Below, one piece after another: positions 8,016 through 15,506 of a stretch of 64,000 nt of DNA. The first letter of the stretch is position 1; each line of letters opens with the position of its first letter. Made by a program: the position numbers and the translations under genes. The notes below the pieces were generated by a model. That model saw nothing but the letters and a program-made list of their open reading frames with translations, was not told the origin of the DNA and made no database searches. The DNA comes from JARRON01 sp037383845 (GTDB lineage Bacteria > Pseudomonadota > Gammaproteobacteria > Steroidobacterales > XN24). The stretch is from positions 4,292 through 68,291 of the forward strand of contig JARRON010000022.1 in assembly GCA_037383845.1 (NCBI GenBank), given 5' to 3'.

Positions 8016-8792
8016 TCAGGTTCGGCGCAGGGGCACGTGCTGGCCCTGGCCGGGACGGAAAGCCTGCGCGATCCAGGCGTGGGTCAGTGCCTGGGCCTTG
8101 CTGACGGCCGTGGGCACGTCGTCGCCCAGGGCCAGCCGGGCCGCGCAGGCCGAGGCCAGGGTGCAGCCGGAGCCGTGGTAGGCATGAGGCTCCCGGGGCC
8201 AGCGGAACTGGCGGACGGTGCCGTCTGCGCCGTGGAGGACGTTGACGACCTCGTCCCCGGGCTCGTCACCCCCCTTGGCCAGTACCCAGGCGCAGCCCAT
8301 GGCGATGAGCTGGGCGGCCCGGCTGGCGGTGTCCGGCGCGTCCGGGGCCAGGCGGCGAATTTCCAATGCGTTTGGCGTCAGCAGGGTCGTCAGGGGGCAG
8401 AGGCGCTCCAGGAGCACCCTGACCAGGGCGTCCTCGGCCAGCGCTGCGCCCCCGGCGGCCACCAGGACCGGGTCCAGCACCACCGGCAGCCCGGGTCGGG
8501 AGTCCAGCGTACCGGCGACCGCCTCGGCGATTTCAGCGGTGGCCAGAAGCCCGATCTTGACGGCGGCCACGGGGATGTCCGCCAGCACGGCCTCCATCTG
8601 CCGGACCACGAGGCCGGCGTCCACCGGCACGACCTCCGTGGCATTGACGGTGTCCTGGACAGTCAGGGCGGTGACCACGGGAGCCGGGTGCGCGCCGACG
8701 GCGGTCACCGCCTGTTCGTCCGCCGCGATGCCGGCGCCTCCGGAAGGGTCGTTGCCGGCAATAACGAGGACGGTCGGGGGCGGCTGGCTCAT
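8016..8792 (-). CDS. thiD: HMP / HMP-phosphate kinase
   Basis: Ribokinase-family enzyme that phosphorylates hydroxymethylpyrimidine twice for thiamine synthesis. It is 258 aa. It begins with VLVIAGNDPSGGAGI, carries VKIGLL and VVLDPVLVA in the core, and ends with the anion-hole/catalytic motif HGSGCTLASACAA. It is the first gene of the reverse operon with thiE and hemL. The 85-bp gap to the divergent rubredoxin gene holds both promoters. I see no TPP riboswitch there. Confidence 0.93.
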   Translation of the reverse strand: MSQPPPTVLVIAGNDPSGGAGIAADEQAVTAVGAHPAPVVTALTVQDTVNATEVVPVDAGLVVRQMEAVLADIPVAAVKIGLLATAEIAEAVAGTLDSRPGLPVVLDPVLVAAGGAALAEDALVRVLLERLCPLTTLLTPNALEIRRLAPDAPDTASRAAQLIAMGCAWVLAKGGDEPGDEVVNVLHGADGTVRQFRWPREPHAYHGSGCTLASACAARLALGDDVPTAVSKAQALTHAWIAQAFRPGQGQHVPLRRT

Positions 8793-8877
8793 AGCGAATT
8801 CCGATAAAGGCTTGGGTCACCGGGCGGGTCATGGAAGAATACGCGCCCTCATTTATTCTCCCTGCTGCGACCGGACC

Positions 8878-9042
8878 ATGAAAGCCTGGATGTGCGTAAT
8901 CTGCGGTTATGTCTACGAGGAGGCCAAAGGCGACCCGGACGGCGGTGTGGCCCCGGGCACGCCCTGGGAGGCGGTGCCTGATTCCTGGGTCTGCCCCGAC
9001 TGCGGGGCCGGCAAGGAAGACTTCGAGATGATCGAGATCTAG
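8878..9042 (+). CDS. Rubredoxin
   Basis: A 54-aa iron protein, the usual rubredoxin size. Four cysteines, C6, C9, C39 and C42, in CVICGY and CPDCG knuckles bind one iron. The segment WEAVPDSWVCPDCG is diagnostic. It is a one-electron carrier; its partner is not encoded here. Upstream of the ATG there is little Shine-Dalgarno character (GACCGGACC). The last bases overlap the convergent TraB/GumN gene by 4 bp. Confidence 0.97.
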   Translation: MKAWMCVICGYVYEEAKGDPDGGVAPGTPWEAVPDSWVCPDCGAGKEDFEMIEI

Positions 9043-9923
9043 GGAGTTTCGCGGCCCGGCCGGCTCGGATCGGACTGCACCGCGTAACCCCGGGACTTCA
9101 GCAGGGCCGGCAGGCCCTCCGGGCCCACCACGTGCAGGGCGCCCACCACTACCAGGGTTTCCCCAGGCCGCGCCAGGCGCGCTTCGATGGCGGGCAGCCA
9201 GGCCTGGTTACGGTCCGTGACAAGTCGCTGTTCCAGCTCGGGATAATCCTCAAAATCCTCTTCGAGCCGAGCTCCCAGCGCGGCCAAATCTCCGCTGCGC
9301 CAGGCCGCTACCAGGGCATCGGCCTCCGTGGCCAGCTCGTCCAGGCTGTCGAGGGTCTGCTCCAGGAGCTGCCGCTGCGCCTCCGGGGCCAGGGAATCGA
9401 AAAAATCGAGTTGTTCGGCAAGGGTTTCCAGCCCGGCGATCGGCTTGCCGTCGGCCATGGCCCTGCCTGCCAGGTGCTGGTCGACGCCCAGATCGGGATC
9501 GTAGCCAGCCTGGGCGAGGGCCAGGTTGTAGGCCATCAGCGCGGCCAGCCAGGGCTCGACGGCGGCCATGGCCCCCAGGTCCAGGCCCAGGCTGCGGCCA
9601 CGGCTGACCACCGTCTCCCAGGCGTCGTCCCCGAACACCTCCCGGGCAGTGGCATCGTCCCCCGAGGCTCCCAGCTCGAGCATCCGCGTGGTAACGGCAG
9701 CCACGTCCAGGTCATCCAGGTCGAGCTCCATGAGAAGCTCGTCCGCGGCGGCGTAGGCTTCGCTCACCGGGGCGGGCAGGGGATAGTCGCCGGCCTTGAG
9801 CACGTGCACCGATCCGAGGATGTAGACGGTGCCTGCGTCGCCCTCCACCGTCCAGAGCGGAAACCCGTCGGCCGCGGCGATGGACGGGCACGCCAGTGCC
9901 AGCAGTACGGCGAGGACTCTCAT
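9039..9923 (-). CDS. TraB/GumN family protein, exported
   Basis: A 294-aa protein starting with a signal peptide (MRVLAVLLALACPSIAAADG), so probably periplasmic. It has the two family GxxH motifs, ILGSVHVLK near the N-terminus and VGALHVVGPEG near the C-terminus, that resemble the metal-binding motifs of TIKI/GumN putative metalloproteases. The ATG at 9923 overlaps the aldolase stop (ATGA) and fits the signal peptide. Upstream codons read an arginine- and proline-rich non-coding-like stretch. Substrate unknown. Confidence 0.85.
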   Translation of the reverse strand: MRVLAVLLALACPSIAAADGFPLWTVEGDAGTVYILGSVHVLKAGDYPLPAPVSEAYAAADELLMELDLDDLDVAAVTTRMLELGASGDDATAREVFGDDAWETVVSRGRSLGLDLGAMAAVEPWLAALMAYNLALAQAGYDPDLGVDQHLAGRAMADGKPIAGLETLAEQLDFFDSLAPEAQRQLLEQTLDSLDELATEADALVAAWRSGDLAALGARLEEDFEDYPELEQRLVTDRNQAWLPAIEARLARPGETLVVVGALHVVGPEGLPALLKSRGYAVQSDPSRPGRETP

Positions 9924-10507
9924 CTCGGCATGCCCAGCAGGCGGCCCAGGCCGGCGATCCTGGCAGACGATTCCAGGGAGCACGTCCAGCGGTAGGCCTC
10001 GTCCAGGGATGCGCCAACGGCGTACACGCCGTGCCCGCGCACCAGGCAAACCCGGTGTTCGGCGAGTGTTCGGCCGACGGCCTCCGGAGATTCCGCGGTA
10101 TAGCGGTCCGGCGGAATATCGAGCACCGGGACTTCATCGAAATAGTAGCGGCCCTCGAAGTCCCCGGGGGTGAAGTTGCCGCCGGCGAGGGTCACGGCGA
10201 TGCTCCACGGACCGTGGCTGTGAAGCATCGCAGCCGCTGCCGGGTTATGCCGGTAGACCGCCTGGTGAAGCGGCGCGTCCAGGGAAGCACCGGCGGGCGG
10301 GCTCCCCTGTCTCGGGCACGCCAGCAGGTCGGCCGGCTCCAGCGTGTCCCCGCAGCAGCCGCTGGGCGTCACCCACAAAGCCGCCCCGTCCAGGACAGAG
10401 GCGTTGCCGCTGTGGGAGTCGTTGAGGCCGTGGGTGCGCAGCCAGCGGTAGTACCGGACCAGTGCCGCCCTGGAGTCGGCTTCCTTCAAGTTGCCCCCCG
10501 GAGCCAC
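9920..10507 (-). CDS. Class II aldolase/adducin family protein
   Basis: A 195-aa protein of the fuculose-phosphate aldolase / MtnB superfamily. The phosphate-binding region reads NDSHSGNASV (29-38) and TPSG (47-50). Metal ligands are visible as HSH (H96, H98) and RGHG (H159). Where fuculose-phosphate aldolase has the catalytic Glu73, this protein has Asp77 in SLDAPLH by my alignment. The given GTG start (10507) competes with a TTG at 10489 that overlaps the cpdA stop in TTGA and has GGGGG just upstream. It sits between cpdA and the TraB/GumN gene, all overlapping. The substrate cannot be called, and MtnB is less likely because its usual motifs are absent. Confidence 0.8.
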   Translation of the reverse strand: MAPGGNLKEADSRAALVRYYRWLRTHGLNDSHSGNASVLDGAALWVTPSGCCGDTLEPADLLACPRQGSPPAGASLDAPLHQAVYRHNPAAAAMLHSHGPWSIAVTLAGGNFTPGDFEGRYYFDEVPVLDIPPDRYTAESPEAVGRTLAEHRVCLVRGHGVYAVGASLDEAYRWTCSLESSARIAGLGRLLGMPR

Positions 10508-11253
10508 TCCACCCGGGTCCGGATTTCACCGTCGGCGTGGAGCTCGAGGGTCCGCCAGGCCGGGGGAGCCGTGTCGACCTCCGGCACGTCGGTACCGGGC
10601 CGGAACTGGAAGCACGTGGACGGTGACCCCATCAGACGCATGTCGTTGCGCCGGCTGTCATGGGCCTGGTGCACGTGACCCCAGAGCAGGCCCCGCACCC
10701 GCGGGTGGCCATCCACCAGCCGAAGCAGCTCCGGGCCGTTGTCCAGGGCCACGGAATCCAGCCAGGCCGAGCCGATGGGCACCGGGTGGTGGTGAATGAC
10801 CACCAGTACGTGGGGCCCGGTCGTCCGGGCAAGGGTCTCTTCAAGCCGCGCGATTTCTCCGGCAGACAGCCGTCCGCCGCCCCGGTCGCCGTCCCAGGTG
10901 GACAGCAGGACCAGCTGCCAGGCGCCGATGGTGGCGCTGCCGCCAACGGAGAAGTCTCCGCCGCTGCAGACGTCCGCCAGGGTGGCCGGATCGTCGTGAT
11001 TGCCCGGAATGCACATGACCGGCAGTCCCGTGTCCGACAGCCGGCGGCGGAAGCGCTGGTAAGCCGCACGGCTGCCGTCCTGCGCGATGTCGCCCGTGGC
11101 GAGCACGGCATCGGGCCGGGGGCCGCCCGCCTCCAGCGCCGCCGCCACGACGGCGTCCAGGGACTGTTGCGTCTCGCAGCCCTTTACCAGGCCATCGGGG
11201 GATGCCGTGAGGTGACAATCCGTCAGCTGGACGAGCCTGACCGCAGCGGCCAT
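10486..11253 (-). CDS. cpdA: 3',5'-cAMP phosphodiesterase, CpdA/Icc family
   Basis: Calcineurin-like metallophosphoesterase of 255 aa. Metal-binding motifs appear in order: DCH (D12, H14), GD (D55), GNHD (84-87), HHHP around residue 156, and GHVH around residue 195. Length and motif set fit CpdA, which hydrolyses cAMP. The ATG at 11253 is preferred because GGGAGCG lies just upstream; an earlier start would add about 30 residues of non-conserved sequence. It is the first gene of the reverse operon and divergent from the O-methyltransferase across 73 bp. Confidence 0.88.
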   Translation of the reverse strand: MAAAVRLVQLTDCHLTASPDGLVKGCETQQSLDAVVAAALEAGGPRPDAVLATGDIAQDGSRAAYQRFRRRLSDTGLPVMCIPGNHDDPATLADVCSGGDFSVGGSATIGAWQLVLLSTWDGDRGGGRLSAGEIARLEETLARTTGPHVLVVIHHHPVPIGSAWLDSVALDNGPELLRLVDGHPRVRGLLWGHVHQAHDSRRNDMRLMGSPSTCFQFRPGTDVPEVDTAPPAWRTLELHADGEIRTRVEWLRGAT

Positions 11254-11326
11254 TTCGCTCCCGGTAGAATGGACACAAGTTCGGGGTAGTGTAGCCAAAC
11301 CCGCCCACGCCGTCCGGAGAAGGCTT

Positions 11327-11989
11327 ATGTCCAGGCGCAGCATCGGTCTCGACGCCGACCTCCACGATTATCTTCTGGAGGCATCCCTCCGGGAGCCGCC
11401 ACTGCTGGCGCGCCTGCGGGAGGAAACGGCCCGGCACCCCAGGTCCAACATGCAGATTTCCCCCGAGCAGGGGCAGTTCATGGCCCTGCTGCTGCGGCTG
11501 ATGGGTGCCAGACGGTGCGTCGAGGTCGGCGTGTTCACCGGTTACAGCAGCCTGGTCACCGCCCTGGCCCTGCCGGAGGATGGCTACGTGCTCGCCTGCG
11601 ACCTCAGTGAGGAATACACCGCCGTGGCGCGGCGCTACTGGGCGGAGGCCGGCGTGGCCGACCGTATCGACCTTCGCATCGCGCCCGCCATGGAAACACT
11701 GGACCGGGCGCTGGCGGACGAGGGCGAGGGCAGTTACGACTTCGGTTTCATCGACGCCGACAAGGAAGCCTACGGGGATTACTTCGAGCGCCTGCTGGCC
11801 CTGGTAAGGCCTGGCGGCCTGATTGCCGTGGACAACACCCTCTGGAGCGGCCGCGTGGCGGATCCGGACGACCGGGAAACCGACACCGTGGCCATCCGGG
11901 CCTTCAACGAGGCGCTGCGTTCGGACGAGCGCATCGACCTTTCATTGGTGCCTGTCGGGGACGGCCTGACCCTGGCAAGGAAGCGCTGA
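11327..11989 (+). CDS. Class I SAM-dependent O-methyltransferase
   Basis: A 220-aa methyltransferase of the caffeoyl-CoA/catechol O-methyltransferase family (methyltransf_3). It shows the SAM-binding motif VEVGVFTGYSSL, the acidic CDLSEEY, FIDADKEAY and VDNTLWSGRV, where D and N bind the divalent metal. The acceptor is unknown. It is monocistronic and convergent with ahcY, sharing the hairpin at 12012-12039. Next to metK and ahcY it sits beside SAM supply and SAH removal, but that is probably incidental. Confidence 0.9.
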   Translation: MSRRSIGLDADLHDYLLEASLREPPLLARLREETARHPRSNMQISPEQGQFMALLLRLMGARRCVEVGVFTGYSSLVTALALPEDGYVLACDLSEEYTAVARRYWAEAGVADRIDLRIAPAMETLDRALADEGEGSYDFGFIDADKEAYGDYFERLLALVRPGGLIAVDNTLWSGRVADPDDRETDTVAIRAFNEALRSDERIDLSLVPVGDGLTLARKR

Positions 11990-12011
11990 GCCCTGCCGGT
12001 CTCCCCAAAAA

Positions 12012-12039
12012 CAAAGGGCGGCCCGGGAGCCGCCCTTTG
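12012..12039 (-). terminator. Rho-independent terminator of ahcY
   Basis: A perfect 11-bp stem (CAAAGGGCGGC at 12012-12022 with its complement at 12029-12039) closes a 6-nt loop. Read on the minus strand the stem is followed by TTTTTGGGG, so it terminates ahcY transcripts. On the plus strand no T-run follows, so termination of the O-methyltransferase there would be weaker. Confidence 0.85.
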
Positions 12040-12057
12040 CTGGTCAGCCCATGCGGG

Positions 12058-13476
12058 TCAGTAGCGGTAGTGGTCCGGTTTGAACGGACCGTTCTCGGGC
12101 ACACCGATGTATTTGGCCTGTTCCCGGGACAGCCGGGTCAGCCGGGCGCCGATCTTTTCCAGGTGCAGGCGGGCCACTTCTTCGTCCAGCCGCTTGGGCA
12201 GCACGTATACCTTGTTGTCATAGCGGCCGTCGTTGTTGTGCAGCTCCATCTGCGCCAGTACCTGGTTGGTGAAACTGGCCGACATCACGAAGCTGGGATG
12301 GCCGTGAGCGCAGCCCAGGTTCACCAGGCGGCCCTCGGCCAGCAGGATGATGCGCTTGCCGTCCGGGAAGATGACGTGGTCCACCTGGGGCTTGACGTTC
12401 TCCCAGCGGTGCTTGCGCAGCGAGGCCACGTCGATCTCGTTGTCGAAGTGACCGATATTGCAGACGATAGCCTGGTCCTTCATGCGGGCCATGTGGTCGT
12501 GGCTGATGACGTGGTAGTTGCCTGTGGCGGTCACGAAGATGTCCGCCTGGTCAACGACCCGGTCCAGGTGCACGACCCGGTAACCCTCCATGGCGGCCTG
12601 CAGCGCGCAGATGGGGTCGATCTCCGTCACCCACACCGTGGCTCCCAGGCCGCGGAGAGACTGGGCGCAGCCCTTGCCCACGTCGCCGTACCCGCAGACG
12701 ACAGCGATCTTGCCGGCAATCATGACGTCCGTGGCGCGCTTGATACCGTCGACAAGAGATTCCCGGCAGCCGTAGAGATTGTCGAACTTCGACTTGGTCA
12801 CGGAGTCGTTCACGTTGATGGCAGGGAAGGGCAGCCGGCCCTCTTTCTCCATCTGGTAAAGCCGGTGTACGCCGGTGGTGGTTTCCTCGGTGACGCCCTT
12901 GATCGCTGACTCCAGAGCCGCGTAGCAGCCGGGGCGGGTTTCGAGCCGCCGGCGGATCGCGGCGAACAGGGCCTCCTCTTCCTCGCTGCCCGGGTTGTCC
13001 AGTACCGACGGATCACGCTCCGCCCGGGCGCCGAGGGTGACCACCAGCGTTGCGTCCCCGCCGTCGTCCAGGATCATGTTCGGCGTGCCGCCGTCCCCCC
13101 AGTCCAGAATGCGATGGGTGAACTCCCAGTACTCCTCGAGGGTCTCGCCCTTGTAGGCATAGACCGGGATGCCGCGCTTCGCGATGGCCGCCGCGGCGTG
13201 GTCCTGCGTGGAGTAGATGTTGCAGGAGGCCCAGCGCACCTCGGCCCCGAGCTCCACCAGTGTCTCGATCAGCACCGCGGTCTGCACGGTCATGTGCAGG
13301 CTGCCGGCGACCCGGGCGCCCTTGAGCGGCTTCTCTGTCCCGTACTTCTCCCGGAGCGCCATCAGGCCGGGCATTTCCGTCTCGGCAATGGCGATTTCCC
13401 TGCGACCCCAGTCGGCCAGGCTGATATCGGCGACCTGGTAGTCGGGCTTGATGGCGTGTGCGGTCTGGGTGCTCAT
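12058..13476 (-). CDS. ahcY: S-adenosyl-L-homocysteine hydrolase
   Basis: NAD-dependent enzyme cleaving SAH to adenosine and homocysteine, closing the activated methyl cycle. It is 472 aa. It carries NVNDSVTKSKFDNLYGCRES (substrate lysine and aspartate), the NAD-binding VVCGYGDVGKGCA, and the C-terminal PDHYRY ending typical of the family. It lies 55 bp downstream of metK on the same strand, so one transcript probably makes both. The gap is too short for a SAH riboswitch and I see no such fold. Terminator at 12012-12039. Confidence 0.97.
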   Translation of the reverse strand: MSTQTAHAIKPDYQVADISLADWGRREIAIAETEMPGLMALREKYGTEKPLKGARVAGSLHMTVQTAVLIETLVELGAEVRWASCNIYSTQDHAAAAIAKRGIPVYAYKGETLEEYWEFTHRILDWGDGGTPNMILDDGGDATLVVTLGARAERDPSVLDNPGSEEEEALFAAIRRRLETRPGCYAALESAIKGVTEETTTGVHRLYQMEKEGRLPFPAINVNDSVTKSKFDNLYGCRESLVDGIKRATDVMIAGKIAVVCGYGDVGKGCAQSLRGLGATVWVTEIDPICALQAAMEGYRVVHLDRVVDQADIFVTATGNYHVISHDHMARMKDQAIVCNIGHFDNEIDVASLRKHRWENVKPQVDHVIFPDGKRIILLAEGRLVNLGCAHGHPSFVMSASFTNQVLAQMELHNNDGRYDNKVYVLPKRLDEEVARLHLEKIGARLTRLSREQAKYIGVPENGPFKPDHYRY

Positions 13477-13531
13477 TTCGTCTCCGGGATCAATTCTCGT
13501 GTCGACTGGTCGTCAAGCCTTCGCAGGAAAC

Positions 13532-14686
13532 TTAAGATTCGTTTCGCAGCACGTCGGCTTTGTCCGTGCGTTCCCAGCTGAAGTTCTCGCCTTCCCTGCC
13601 GAAATGGCCGTAGGCGGCGGTTTTCCGGTAGCCGGGCCGTATCAGCTCCAGGTCCCGGATGATGCCGTACGGGGTCAGGTCGAAATGCTCCCGCACGAGC
13701 TGGGTCAGCCGGGTGTTGGACAGCCTGCCCGTGCCGAAGGTTTCCACGGCGATGGAGGTAGGCTCGGCGACGCCGATGGCGTAGGACACCTGCACCTCGC
13801 AGCGATCTGCAAGGCCGGCGGCGACGATGTTCTTGGCGACCCATCGGGCCGCGTAGGCCGCTGAGCGGTCCACCTTCGACGGGTCCTTGCCCGAGAACGC
13901 CCCGCCACCGTGGCGGGCCATGCCGCCGTAGGTGTCCACGATGATCTTGCGGCCGGTGAGGCCGCAGTCGCCCAGGGGCCCGCCGATGACAAACCGGCCG
14001 GTGGGATTGATGTGGAAGCGCTTGCAGGCGGCCAGCCACTCCTCCGGGATCACCGGACGGATGATGGTCTCCATCACCGCTTCTTCCAGCTCCTTCTGGC
14101 CGATGTCCGGCGCGTGCTGGGTGGACAGCACGACGGCCTCCACGCCCACGGGCCGGTCGTCCTCGTAGCGGAAGGTGATCTGGCTCTTGGCGTCCGGCCG
14201 CAGCCACGGCAGCGTGCCGTTCTTGCGCTCCTGGGCCTGGCGGCGAACCAGGGCGTGGGCGTAGTGAATCGGCGCCGGCATGAGGGCGTCCGTTTCGTTG
14301 CTGGCGTAACCGAACATCATGCCCTGGTCGCCTGCCCCCTGCTGGGTGGGATCTTCACGGTCCACGCCCTGGGCGATGTCGGGCGCCTGCTTGCCGATAG
14401 CGTTGAGCACGGCGCAGGTGGCGCCGTCGAAGCCCATGTCGGAGCTGTTGTAGCCGATGTCCAGGATGGTGTGGCGGGCGAGTTCTTCCAGGTCTACCCA
14501 GGCGCTGGTAGTCACCTCGCCGGCGATGATGGCCATGCCCGTCTTGACCATGGTTTCCACGGCGACCCTGGCCGACGAATCCTGTTCCAGGATGGCGTCC
14601 AGCACGGCGTCCGAAATCTGGTCGGCGATCTTGTCAGGATGGCCCTCGGAAACCGACTCCGAGGTAAAGAGATAATCGTTGGCCAT
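13532..14686 (-). CDS. metK: S-adenosylmethionine synthetase
   Basis: Makes SAM from methionine and ATP. It is 384 aa, the standard length. It shows FTSESVSEGHPDKIADQISD at the N-terminus, the ATP-binding GAGDQGMMFGYA, and the P-loop-like GGGAFSGKDPSKVDRS. It is transcribed with ahcY downstream. The 98-bp divergent region to the thioredoxin-like gene contains TATACT on the minus strand (near 14721) that could serve as a -10, with no good -35. Confidence 0.97.
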   Translation of the reverse strand: MANDYLFTSESVSEGHPDKIADQISDAVLDAILEQDSSARVAVETMVKTGMAIIAGEVTTSAWVDLEELARHTILDIGYNSSDMGFDGATCAVLNAIGKQAPDIAQGVDREDPTQQGAGDQGMMFGYASNETDALMPAPIHYAHALVRRQAQERKNGTLPWLRPDAKSQITFRYEDDRPVGVEAVVLSTQHAPDIGQKELEEAVMETIIRPVIPEEWLAACKRFHINPTGRFVIGGPLGDCGLTGRKIIVDTYGGMARHGGGAFSGKDPSKVDRSAAYAARWVAKNIVAAGLADRCEVQVSYAIGVAEPTSIAVETFGTGRLSNTRLTQLVREHFDLTPYGIIRDLELIRPGYRKTAAYGHFGREGENFSWERTDKADVLRNES

Positions 14687-14784
14687 GCACGCAGGTCCCT
14701 GATACGACGGTCAAAGACCGCTAGTATAACTGCTGGGGCTCTTGCCAGGGGTCCCGTGACGGGCAGGATGAAGAGGAGATGACC

Positions 14785-15342
14785 ATGGCCCTGACCGAGA
14801 CGCCGGAACCGACGATAGGCACTGCCGCGCCGGATTTTGAGCTTCCCGATCCTTCCGGCAGGCGCTGGACCCTGGCCGACTGCCGGGGCGAGCGCGGCAC
14901 GCTGGTGATGTTCATCTGCAACCACTGTCCCTACGTGCGCTCTGCCATTGACCGAATCGTGGCGGACTGCCGTGTGCTGACGGAGGCGGGCGTGGGATGC
15001 GTGGCCATCATGCCGAACGACTTTGAATCCCACCCTGCGGACCGGCCTGAAGAGATGGCCCGGTTCGCCACCGAGCACGGACTGTTTTTCCCTTACCTGG
15101 TAGACGAAAGCCAGGCCGTCGCCCGGGCGTACGGAGCCGTCTGCACGCCGGACTTTTTCGGCTACGACAAGGGACTCAGGCTGGCCTACCGGGGCCGGCT
15201 GGATGCGGGCAACCCCCGGTCCGCGCCCGCAGGCGGGGACCGGGAGCTGCTGGACGCGATGCGTGCCGTGGCAGGCGGCGGCACCCCGCCGGCCGGGCAG
15301 CACCCGTCCATGGGCTGCTCCATCAAGTGGCGCGCCGACTGA
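14785..15342 (+). CDS. Thioredoxin-fold redoxin-family protein
   Basis: A 185-aa thioredoxin-like protein. The redox motif is CNHCPYV, preceded by GTLVMFI, and a PDFFGYD cis-proline region follows. This CNHCPYV class is widespread and annotated only as a thioredoxin family protein; its partner is unknown. There is no signal peptide, so it is cytosolic. The second ATG (14785) is chosen because AGGAG sits at good spacing from it but abuts the first ATG (14779). It may read into tkt after a 164-bp gap that has no gene. Confidence 0.85.
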   Translation: MALTETPEPTIGTAAPDFELPDPSGRRWTLADCRGERGTLVMFICNHCPYVRSAIDRIVADCRVLTEAGVGCVAIMPNDFESHPADRPEEMARFATEHGLFFPYLVDESQAVARAYGAVCTPDFFGYDKGLRLAYRGRLDAGNPRSAPAGGDRELLDAMRAVAGGGTPPAGQHPSMGCSIKWRAD

Positions 15343-15506
15343 GTCTCCCCGGGGCCGCCCCGTGGAGGACCGGTCGCAGGTGACGCCTCCAAGTGCCTGA
15401 TGGTTAAGCGACCGTCCCCAGGTCCGGTGGCAGCGGTGTTGCTGGGGGATGCCGATTGGGCGAACATGCGCGGCCTTTCTTGCGCCTGAACCTGATCGGA
15501 GCCGAG

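Noticed and set aside
8793..8877. TPP riboswitch upstream of thiD
   Set aside because: The 85-bp divergent gap has no CTGAGA-type thi-box sequence and is too short for a full TPP aptamer plus promoter.
13477..13531. SAH riboswitch between metK and ahcY
   Set aside because: The gap is only 55 bp, shorter than the known SAH riboswitch, and no matching conserved core is seen.
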